The position numbers were made by a program, and so were the translations under genes. From Anaerolineae bacterium (GTDB lineage: Bacteria; Chloroflexota; Anaerolineae; Aggregatilineales; Aggregatilineaceae): DNA of 6,767 bases. Positions 1 to 5,224 of this stretch are shown here, piece after piece. The notes beneath the pieces are model-generated. The model was not told where the DNA came from, did no database searches, and saw nothing but the letters and a program-made list of their open reading frames with translations. Within the stretch, counting starts at the first letter, position 1, and each line of letters starts with the position of its first letter. Location of the stretch: contig JAGPFT010000160.1 in NCBI GenBank assembly GCA_018056405.1, forward strand, positions 1 to 6,767. Reading direction: 5' to 3'.

Positions 1-1
1 G

Positions 2-853
2 GCAGAGACTGACCCGCAGTTGGCCGGGCAGGCGCGGCGCGTGCTCGACGCGCTGCCGGACGGTGCGCGGGGGCGGGCGGAATCGCTGACTGCGCTAGGG
101 ATTGCGTTGGGTGGGGCAGGGGAGTGGGCGCTGGCGCAGCGAGCGCTGGAACTCGCCCTGGAGTCCAATGCGGCCAATCCTGTGGCGCTGGCCTACCTGG
201 GCTACGCGCTCGACCAGCAAGGGACGGATGGGCTGCCCAGCCTCGAACGGGCGCGGGCGATGGCCCCAACTGACCCGCAAGTGAATTACTTGCTTGGCCT
301 GCACTGGCGGCTGGCCGGTGACTACGACATGGCCTGCGCGGCCTTCCGACGTGCGTATTGGGCCGCGCCGGACAATCCCGCGCTGGCGGCGGAACTCGGC
401 CTGACGCTGCGCGAGCAGGGCGACCTGGCGCAGGCTGAAGAGTGGCTGCGGATCGCCGTCAACCTGGAACCCGATCAGGCCCAGTGGACTGAGCTGCTGG
501 CGGCGTTTTACGCGGAAACCGGATTCGGGTTGGAAGGCGATGGGCTGGCGTTTCTGGAAGCTGCCTGCGACCGCGTGCCGGACAGCGCCTCCCTGCGGGC
601 CAGCCTGGGGTGGGCGCTGTATCGTCTGGGCCAGATGGAGCGCGCCCACGAGGAACTGAGCGCCGCCGTCGTCCTGGCTCCCGCCGATGTTCGCAGCCGT
701 TACTACTTCGGGATGGTGCTGGAGGGACTAGGGGACGGTGAGGGCGCGCTCGGCGCGTATGAGTTCGTGGTGGAGCACGCGCCGCCACATTCGCTCTACG
801 CGGTGCTGGCGGCGCGTGGGCTGGCCCGGCTTGGCGCGCCGGGGCCGGGGTAG
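2..853 (+). CDS. TPR-repeat protein, 5'-partial
   Basis: The frame is open from the left edge to a TAG at 851-853, giving 283 visible residues. A TTG at 20 has no Shine-Dalgarno site and the frame continues upstream of it, so the true start is probably outside the window. The protein is almost entirely tetratricopeptide repeats. About seven 34-residue helix-turn-helix units can be seen, starting near bases 77, 182, 275, 377, 485, 590 and 689. They show the usual pattern of a small residue at position 8, Gly or Ala near position 20 and Pro at the repeat boundary (for example AAPDNPALA, NLEPDQ, VLAPAD). The fifth unit is degenerate and slightly long. TPR arrays bind peptides or other proteins and have no enzymatic activity. 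The partner cannot be told from the sequence, and no signal peptide or membrane segment is visible in this part. It is separated from the next genes by a repeat-rich gap, so it probably ends a different transcript. Confidence 0.88.
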   Translation, partial: AETDPQLAGQARRVLDALPDGARGRAESLTALGIALGGAGEWALAQRALELALESNAANPVALAYLGYALDQQGTDGLPSLERARAMAPTDPQVNYLLGLHWRLAGDYDMACAAFRRAYWAAPDNPALAAELGLTLREQGDLAQAEEWLRIAVNLEPDQAQWTELLAAFYAETGFGLEGDGLAFLEAACDRVPDSASLRASLGWALYRLGQMERAHEELSAAVVLAPADVRSRYYFGMVLEGLGDGEGALGAYEFVVEHAPPHSLYAVLAARGLARLGAPGPG

Positions 854-939
854 CAGGTCTGGCGCAGGCGTGCTGGCGGGGTTTCACCGAAGCAGCCCTC
901 GTCCGCGTGGGCCAGCGCGCGCAAGCCCCGCCAGGGAGG

Positions 940-1048
940 AGCGCGGTAGGGCAGCGCCCAGGTTTACCTCACCCCCCGCTCGGCGCTAACGCGCCTCGCC
1001 GCCCCCTCTCCGCCGGCGGAGAGAGGGCAGCGCGGTAGGGCAGCGCCC
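940..1048. repeat. 20-bp exact direct repeat pair (940-959, 1029-1048)
   Basis: The 20 bases at 940-959 recur exactly at 1029-1048, and the match breaks on both sides. Each copy contains gggcagcgccc, which can form a small hairpin. The 69 bases between the copies hold the 18-base palindrome at 1006-1023. The pair could be two copies of a dispersed intergenic repeat module or the footprint of a local duplication. Confidence 0.85.
1006..1023. repeat. 18-bp perfect palindrome
   Basis: The left arm ctctccgcc is exactly complementary to the right arm ggcggagag, with no spacer. In RNA it would form a short GC-rich stem. An alternative register pairs ccctctc (1004-1010) with gagaggg (1021-1027) around a 10-base loop. 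No T-run follows, so this is not a textbook terminator. It looks like the core of a dispersed palindromic repeat. Confidence 0.8.
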
Positions 1049-1081
1049 CCGTAGGGGCGTATTGCAATACGCCTCTACGGG
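1048..1081. repeat. 34-bp near-perfect palindrome (MITE/REP-like)
   Basis: Seventeen-base arms (1048-1064 and 1065-1081) are complementary except for one G/T position (1055 against 1074), which would still pair as G-U in RNA. The centre is cgtattgcaatacg. Elements of the form gtagggg...cccctac with a palindromic core are a recurring type of short interspersed repeat in several bacterial phyla. I infer that this is one of them. It lies directly upstream of the promoter candidate at 1114-1141. Confidence 0.82.
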
Positions 1082-1113
1082 CAATCTATGCACGCAGCCG
1101 TGCGGGTCAGTCC

Positions 1114-1141
1114 TCGACAGCCGTCCGCTGTATGCTACAAT
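1114..1141 (+). promoter_or_regulatory. Putative sigma-70-type promoter
   Basis: tcgaca at 1114-1119 (5 of 6 to TTGACA) and tacaat at 1136-1141 (5 of 6 to TATAAT) are separated by 16 bases. A transcript would begin near 1148 and cover the β-sandwich fragment, the membrane protein, mtaB and the HIT gene. No operator is evident apart from the palindrome at 1048-1081 upstream. Confidence 0.55.
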
Positions 1142-1247
1142 CCGGTCTGTGATGAAGCACAGGAATGAATTCGGCAAGTGAGAGCGCCTCGGCCAAGCTC
1201 TGTTCGGCTTCGCGCTGGACTACGCCGCCGATGATCGTTTCCTGGCG

Positions 1248-1562
1248 GTGATGGTCAGCCGGGGTGGCGATCGGCGGGCGCTGCGTCGTGAAAGAGACGG
1301 CTGGCTTGACCTGGCACTGGACGAGTCCGTGCCGGATGCACGTGGCAGGTTCCCGGCAATGGTGACGCTGTGGGTTGACGTGCGGCACGACGTGCTGGCC
1401 ATCTATGTGGATGAGACCCTGAGAGGGATTGTGCCAGCGGAGCAAGAACTGACTGGCGGTGCATTGGGCGTAATCGTGAAGGCGGGGCGTGGCTATGTGG
1501 ATGTGTCGTTCGACGACATCACCGTGACCGCGTTGATCTCCGCAGAGGAACAGACACCTTGA
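1248..1562 (+). CDS. N-truncated LamG-like β-sandwich fragment (possible pseudogene)
   Basis: The frame is open from 1182, just after a TGA at 1179-1181, to a TGA at 1560-1562. The only conventional starts are GTG 1248 and ATG 1251, and neither has a Shine-Dalgarno site. Homology to the domain in the next gene begins earlier, at about 1200: FGFALDYAADDRF here aligns with CVAFRYRDEYNF there. Both proteins then run through a strand with a Tyr/Phe-Val-Asp/Asn-Gly/Glu turn to a closing VDVSFDDITV or VTVAFDDLLIV strand. This is the pattern of concanavalin/LamG-like jelly-roll domains (DUF1080 or 3-keto-disaccharide hydrolase-like). The N-terminal half, about 80 residues, is missing, and no signal peptide or anchor is visible. 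It is either a decayed copy or a short expressed leader gene, since its stop overlaps the next start. No function is assigned. Confidence 0.5.
   Translation: MMVSRGGDRRALRRERDGWLDLALDESVPDARGRFPAMVTLWVDVRHDVLAIYVDETLRGIVPAEQELTGGALGVIVKAGRGYVDVSFDDITVTALISAEEQTP
1544..1561 (+). promoter_or_regulatory. Shine-Dalgarno and TTGA stop/start overlap
   Basis: agaggaa at 1544-1550 lies 8 bases before TTG 1559-1561. That TTG shares two bases with the TGA stop (1560-1562) of the upstream reading frame. The arrangement supports TTG as the real start of the membrane protein and suggests translational coupling to the upstream frame. Confidence 0.65.
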
Positions 1563-2935
1563 TCGAGCAGATTGAGCCGTTTCACCGCGTCTCGGGGTCG
1601 GAGCGCCCCACGCGGTGGATCGGATGGACGTTGCGGGCCATGCGCGCCCATTTCACAGCAGCCGGAGTTGTGCTGCTGGCGGGCGCGCTGGCGATGCTGG
1701 TGTATCTGTTCGCCCTGGAATTTGAGCACGTGACGATCACACGCGGCCTGCGCATCACGCGCCCTGGCAGCATCTACGAGCAGAACATCCAGGTACAGAT
1801 GGCCGGGGCCGTGCTGCTGGCGCTGGCGGGCGCGTTGCAGTTGCGGGCAGCGGGCGCATTAGGGGGACGGCGACGGGGAGCGCCCGCAGCGGCGCGGCTG
1901 GCTGCGACGCTCCTGCTGCTCAGCCTGCCCGCAGGGGTGATCGCCTGGTGGCAGGCGGGCCGGGCGACCGGATCGGGGGTGGTTGGCCAACTGCTGAGCA
2001 ATCTGAGCCTGGGCGTGCGCCTGGTGGCGGTTGCGCTCGTGCTTCAGGGGGTGCTGGCCGCGTGGTACTGGCTGGTAACAATGCGCCCGGCTTTCCAGAG
2101 TCTGTTCGAGGTGCGCGACCAGGGTACGGCTGTGATGTTGCGCCGCCTGGGGTGGATGGTGGTCGGGCTGGGGCTGATCGCCATGCTGGTGTTGGGATTG
2201 GGCCTGGCGGTGGCGACCGATTGGCTGTATGAGCTACCGGTGCCGCGCCCGCAGCCGGGCGAACTGCTATACGCAACCTCGTTCGACGCCTTCAATGACG
2301 AATGGGATCTCTATCTGGGGCGGGATTCGGTACAGGTTGAGGCCCAGGAAGGCAGCCAAGCTGGTGGTGCGCCGGATAGGCGGCTGGTCATCAGATATGG
2401 CTCTGGCGCGGCGGAGCAGGTGGTCTGGTCGGCGCTCGACCGCAAGTTCGGCGATTTCGATCTGCGCGTGACGGCTCGCTTGCTGGATGGCCCCATTGAC
2501 CAGAACCAGTACTGTGTGGCCTTTCGCTACCGCGACGAGTACAACTTCTACCTCTTCTGCATCACGGCTGATGGGTACTACTCGCTGGCGAAGGTGCGCG
2601 GTGGGGCGCAGGAGAGGATCAGCGATTGGGGCATGACTGACGCGATCCACCTCGGTGCTGCACCCAACGAGATGCGCGTAGTCGGGCGAGGGGACGAGTT
2701 CCGCTTCTTCGTCAACGGCGAGCCGGTGCAGTTGTGTCTGAAGGGCGAGAATGCCAACAGCATGTGGATCGGGCCAGGGGTGTGTGTGGACGGTGGCACG
2801 CTGACCGAGGTGTACCGCGATTCGGCTTTTGCGCAGGGGCGCATCGCCCTGGCAGTGGGCACCATTGACGGTAGCGCGGTCACGGTCGCCTTCGACGACC
2901 TGCTGATCGTCGGGCCAGAGCCGATGGCGGAGTGA
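1559..2935 (+). CDS. Five-TM membrane protein with exported LamG-like domain
   Basis: The protein has 458 residues and starts at TTG 1559, supported by agaggaa 8 bases upstream. Hydrophobic segments lie at about 33-53, 79-100, 112-132, 152-174 and 197-219. Basic residues cluster before segment 1 and in the loops after segments 2 and 4 (RRR at 104-106, RR at 195-196), which predicts N-terminus inside and C-terminus outside. A Pro-rich linker (227-233) leads to a β-sandwich at about 235-458, of the type that begins LLYATSFDAF and ends VTVAFDDLLIV. These folds bind carbohydrate or protein ligands. I see no enzyme motif. All four cysteines (319, 334, 393, 409) are in the exported domain, so two disulfides are possible. 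About 35 residues inserted between two late strands (roughly 390-425) are absent from the upstream fragment. mtaB follows after 7 bases. A sensing or surface-binding role is inference only. Confidence 0.82.
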   Translation: MIEQIEPFHRVSGSERPTRWIGWTLRAMRAHFTAAGVVLLAGALAMLVYLFALEFEHVTITRGLRITRPGSIYEQNIQVQMAGAVLLALAGALQLRAAGALGGRRRGAPAAARLAATLLLLSLPAGVIAWWQAGRATGSGVVGQLLSNLSLGVRLVAVALVLQGVLAAWYWLVTMRPAFQSLFEVRDQGTAVMLRRLGWMVVGLGLIAMLVLGLGLAVATDWLYELPVPRPQPGELLYATSFDAFNDEWDLYLGRDSVQVEAQEGSQAGGAPDRRLVIRYGSGAAEQVVWSALDRKFGDFDLRVTARLLDGPIDQNQYCVAFRYRDEYNFYLFCITADGYYSLAKVRGGAQERISDWGMTDAIHLGAAPNEMRVVGRGDEFRFFVNGEPVQLCLKGENANSMWIGPGVCVDGGTLTEVYRDSAFAQGRIALAVGTIDGSAVTVAFDDLLIVGPEPMAE

Positions 2936-2942
2936 GCGGACG

Positions 2943-4256
2943 ATGCGCGTCTACCTGGAGTCCACTGGCTGCCGGCTGAACCAGAGCGAGATCGAGACGC
3001 TGGGCAGGCAGTTTGAACGCGCCGGGCACATACTGGCGCACGCGGCTGAGGACGCTGACCTGTGCGTGGTCAATACATGCGCTGTGACGCGCGAAGCGGC
3101 GCGCACTAGCCGCGCGATCATTCGCCGTCTGAACCGGGCCAACGCCAACGCGCCGGTCGTGGCGACTGGCTGTTACGCGCACCTGTCGCCGGACGCGGTG
3201 CGGGCGCTGCCAGGGGTCGAGCGGGTAGTTGATAACCTGGACAAGGAGCGCTTGGTGCCGCTCGTGCTGGGTCTGGCGGGGGAAGTCGAGCCGTTCGACC
3301 GGGAGCCATTGGCCCGCGAATTCCGGCCAGGGGCGCTGGGGCGCACACGGGCGTTCGTCAAGGTGCAGGATGGCTGCGACAACCGCTGCACGTTCTGCGT
3401 GACGACCCTTGCGCGCGGCCCGGCACGCAGCCGCCCCCTGGACGACATTGTGGCGGAGGTGACCCACCTGGCCGCGGCTGGCTACCAGGAAGCGGTGCTG
3501 ACCGGCGTTCACCTGGGGTCCTACGGGCACGAGAGGGGCGACCATGCCGGGCTGCAGACGCTGGTGGGGGCGCTGCTGAGCCGCACGCCCATCGCGCGAC
3601 TGCGCCTGTCGTCGCTGGAGCCATGGGACATTTCGCCGGGCTTCTTCCGCCTGTGGGAAGACCCGCGCCTGTGCCGGCACCTGCACCTGCCGCTGCAAAG
3701 CGGCTGCGACGCCACGCTGCGGCGTATGGCTCGCCGCACGACGCAGGCTGCCTTCCGCGATCTGGTCGCCGAGGCGCGCGCCGGCATCCCTGACCTGGCG
3801 GTCAGCACCGATGTCATTGTGGGCTTTCCCGGAGAGACAAACGACGAGTTCGAGGCCAGCTACGCCTTCGTGCGCGAGATGGACTTCATGAAGCTGCACG
3901 TCTTCCGCTACTCGGCGCGGCCCGGTACAGCGGCGGCGCACATGGCCGGGCAGGTACCTGACGAGGTGAAGCGCGAACGCAGCGCGCGGATGCTGGCGCT
4001 CTCCGACGAGGGTGCGCGGCGCTTCTACGCGCGTTTCATCGGGCGGGTGATGCCCGTGCTGTGGGAGCAGGTAGCCGGGGCGTCGCCGCAAGGGTTTCAT
4101 AACGCGGGTCTGACGGACAACTATCTGCGCGTCATGCTGGACGCGCCCGAAGTGCTGACGAACCGGATTCTGGCCGTCCGGCTGGTGCGCCTGGACGATC
4201 AGACATTGGTAGGCGAGCGACAGGCAGCCGCATGTTGCGAGGACAGCGGAAGGTGA
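2943..4256 (+). CDS. mtaB: tRNA (t6A37) methylthiotransferase MtaB
   Basis: MtaB is a radical-SAM enzyme that adds a methylthio group to N6-threonylcarbamoyladenosine at position 37 of ANN-decoding tRNAs, giving ms2t6A. The 437 residues match the family length. The N-terminal UPF0004 domain carries the auxiliary 4Fe-4S ligands Cys10 (TGCRLNQSE), Cys46 (VNTCAVT) and Cys77 (TGCY). The radical-SAM motif CxxxCxxC is Cys145, Cys149 and Cys152, followed by RGPARSRP. VGFPGET is at 293-299. A C-terminal TRAM RNA-binding domain spans about 364-430. The CRLNQ and NTCAVT signatures favour MtaB over MiaB or RimO. The ATG at 2943 is preceded by ggag at 2929-2932, and the gene sits 7 bases after the membrane protein and 9 bases before the HIT gene, which implies co-transcription. 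Nothing essential is missing. Confidence 0.95.
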   Translation: MRVYLESTGCRLNQSEIETLGRQFERAGHILAHAAEDADLCVVNTCAVTREAARTSRAIIRRLNRANANAPVVATGCYAHLSPDAVRALPGVERVVDNLDKERLVPLVLGLAGEVEPFDREPLAREFRPGALGRTRAFVKVQDGCDNRCTFCVTTLARGPARSRPLDDIVAEVTHLAAAGYQEAVLTGVHLGSYGHERGDHAGLQTLVGALLSRTPIARLRLSSLEPWDISPGFFRLWEDPRLCRHLHLPLQSGCDATLRRMARRTTQAAFRDLVAEARAGIPDLAVSTDVIVGFPGETNDEFEASYAFVREMDFMKLHVFRYSARPGTAAAHMAGQVPDEVKRERSARMLALSDEGARRFYARFIGRVMPVLWEQVAGASPQGFHNAGLTDNYLRVMLDAPEVLTNRILAVRLVRLDDQTLVGERQAAACCEDSGR

Positions 4257-4265
4257 GGTGAGCGG

Positions 4266-4607
4266 ATGACGTGCGTATTCTGCCAGATCGCCGCCGGGCA
4301 GCAGCCGGCAGAGATCGTCTATGAAGATGAGCGAGCGGTCGCCTTTCGGGACCTCAGGCCGCAAGCGCCCGTGCACATTCTGATTATCCCGCGCGCGCAC
4401 ATCAGCGGGCCGCTGCACGTTGACGGCGACAACGCGCCGCTGATCGGGCACCTGATCGCGGTAGCAGCGCAGGTCGCGGGGCGCGAGGGGATCGCCGAGG
4501 ACGGGTACCGGCTGGTGATCAACCAGGGGCGCGCCGGCGGGCAGTCGGTCTATCATCTACACCTGCACCTGCTAGGGGGGCGGCGGATGGGCTGGCCGCC
4601 CGGCTAA
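4266..4607 (+). CDS. HIT/HINT-family purine nucleoside phosphoramidase
   Basis: The 113-residue cytosolic protein has the histidine triad HLHLHLL at residues 97-103 (His97, His99, His101). The catalytic nucleophile in this family is the middle His of the triad. N-terminal Cys3 and Cys6 (CVFC) with His45 (PRAH) fit the zinc site of HINT-type proteins. The NQGRAGGQSV stretch before the triad and the C-terminal GWPPG are typical of the HINT branch (PKCI-related), which hydrolyses AMP-lysine and related adenosine phosphoramidates. The physiological substrate in bacteria is poorly defined. The start at ATG 4266 has gagg at 4255-4258, overlapping the mtaB stop. It is the last gene of the putative operon because a promoter candidate follows. 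GalT and Fhit-like alternatives are unlikely given the small size and the C-terminus. Confidence 0.94.
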   Translation: MTCVFCQIAAGQQPAEIVYEDERAVAFRDLRPQAPVHILIIPRAHISGPLHVDGDNAPLIGHLIAVAAQVAGREGIAEDGYRLVINQGRAGGQSVYHLHLHLLGGRRMGWPPG

Positions 4608-4637
4608 CTGGCAGGGTGGGGGCGCGACGGCTATAAT
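4608..4637 (+). promoter_or_regulatory. Putative sigma-70-type promoter for yqeY
   Basis: A consensus TATAAT lies at 4632-4637. The best -35 matches are weak: ctggca at 4608-4613 (18-base spacer) or tggcag at 4609-4614 (17-base spacer). Transcription would begin near 4644. This places the GTG at 4640 outside the message and supports ATG 4673 as the yqeY start. Confidence 0.6.
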
Positions 4638-4672
4638 GCGTGGCGGCGCGCAAACATCAGGTGAGGGGTACC

Positions 4673-5116
4673 ATGCATCCCAAAGAGCAGATTCAAGCGG
4701 ACTTAAAAGAGGCGATGCGGGCGGGCGACACCCGGCGGCGGGAAGCGCTGCGCCTGCTGATGGCGGCGTTCAAGCAGGTGGAAGTTGACCGGCGCATCGA
4801 GCTATCTGTGGACGATGCGCTTGGTATCCTGATGAGCGAAGCCAAGAAGCGCCGTGAGGCCATTGCCGAGATGTCCGGCGCGGGGCGGACTGAGCTGGCT
4901 GCCCAGGAGCAGTACGAGCTAGACCTCATCGAATCCTACCTGCCGCGCCAGCTTGACCGTGCCGAACTGGAGCCGATTGTGCGTGAGGCTATTGCCGAAG
5001 TGGGGGCTACCACGCCGAAAGACATGGGGCAGGTCATGAAGCTGGTGATGGCCCGCGTCAAAGGGCAGGCCGATGGCAAGCTGGTGAACACCATTGTGCG
5101 CGAGCTACTTAGCTAG
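4673..5116 (+). CDS. yqeY: GatB/YqeY domain protein
   Basis: The 147-residue protein matches the usual length of stand-alone YqeY proteins. Recognisable features are the N-terminal helix with MHPKEQIQADLKEAMRAGD, the RLLMAAFKQVEVD helix, the middle motif with EQYELDLIESYLPRQL and the C-terminal KDMGQVMKLVMARVKGQADG helix. The fold is all-helical and related to the C-terminal tail domain of the amidotransferase subunit GatB, which contacts tRNA. A tRNA-related role is therefore often assumed, but the function of free-standing YqeY is not established. I chose ATG 4673 over an upstream in-frame GTG at 4640 because gaggg(g) at 4664-4668 precedes it and the TATAAT at 4632-4637 would place the GTG at or before the transcript start. 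It appears to be transcribed from its own promoter and is followed by two hairpins. Confidence 0.93.
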   Translation: MHPKEQIQADLKEAMRAGDTRRREALRLLMAAFKQVEVDRRIELSVDDALGILMSEAKKRREAIAEMSGAGRTELAAQEQYELDLIESYLPRQLDRAELEPIVREAIAEVGATTPKDMGQVMKLVMARVKGQADGKLVNTIVRELLS

Positions 5117-5133
5117 GTGGCGCACCTTCCGAG

Positions 5134-5152
5134 CGCAGAGTCACCCTCTGCG
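5134..5152 (+). terminator. Hairpin downstream of yqeY (weak terminator candidate)
   Basis: Seven-base arms cgcagag (5134-5140) and ctctgcg (5146-5152) enclose the 5-base loop tcacc, starting 17 bases after the yqeY stop. No T-run follows, so it may be an RNA-stabilising or processing stem rather than an intrinsic terminator. Confidence 0.4.
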
Positions 5153-5182
5153 ACCGCACCGGGCGACACTTCCCATCCATTG

Positions 5183-5204
5183 AGCGGGCGCTGTAGCGCC
5201 CGCT
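5183..5204 (+). terminator. GC-rich hairpin between yqeY and the 7TM-HD gene
   Basis: Ten-base perfect arms agcgggcgct (5183-5192) and agcgcccgct (5195-5204) are separated by gt. In RNA the stem would probably close with a 4-base loop. It is followed by ttgggg, not a T-run, so termination is uncertain. It ends only 6 bases before the Shine-Dalgarno region of the next gene. Confidence 0.5.
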
Positions 5205-5224
5205 TGGGGTGAGGGGGAAGGGCG

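Larger units (their letters stand above)
854..1164. other. Non-coding, repeat-rich intergenic region
   Basis: No frame in these 311 bases gives a credible protein. The short open frames are GC-driven shadows. The stretch contains a loose inverted repeat with 9-base arms (873-881 with 926-934), a 20-base direct repeat pair (940-959 and 1029-1048), a small inverted repeat with 5-base arms (982-986 with 991-995), an 18-base perfect palindrome (1006-1023), a 34-base near-palindrome (1048-1081) and a promoter candidate (1114-1141). The C-rich tract around 967-1010 followed by ctctcc...ggagag resembles dispersed intergenic repeats I associate with Chloroflexota genomes, but this is from memory. There is no clear T-tailed terminator for the TPR gene. 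Confidence 0.75.

Noticed and set aside
459..887. Minus-strand and alternate-frame open frames across the end of the TPR gene
   Set aside because: Their Arg/Pro/Ala-rich composition without domains contrasts with the regular TPR pattern on the + strand.
940..1081. The repeats as a CRISPR array or phage attachment site
   Set aside because: There are only two direct copies with no regular spacer series, no cas genes, and no integrase or tRNA gene nearby.
1165..1251. Short open frame from ATG 1165 ending in TGA at 1249-1251
   Set aside because: Only 28 codons, with Ser/Ala-rich composition and no domain. The β-sandwich signal in the same DNA is in a different frame.
2880..4556. A 558-codon open frame on the minus strand spanning mtaB and most of the HIT gene
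   Set aside because: It is antisense to two genes with clear catalytic motifs, has a low-complexity composition rich in Arg, Gln, His and Pro, shows no recognisable domain, and is expected from GC-rich third positions.
4640..4672. GTG 4640 as an upstream start of yqeY
   Set aside because: It lies 3 bases after the TATAAT box, before the expected transcript start, and has no Shine-Dalgarno. ATG 4673 gives the usual family length.
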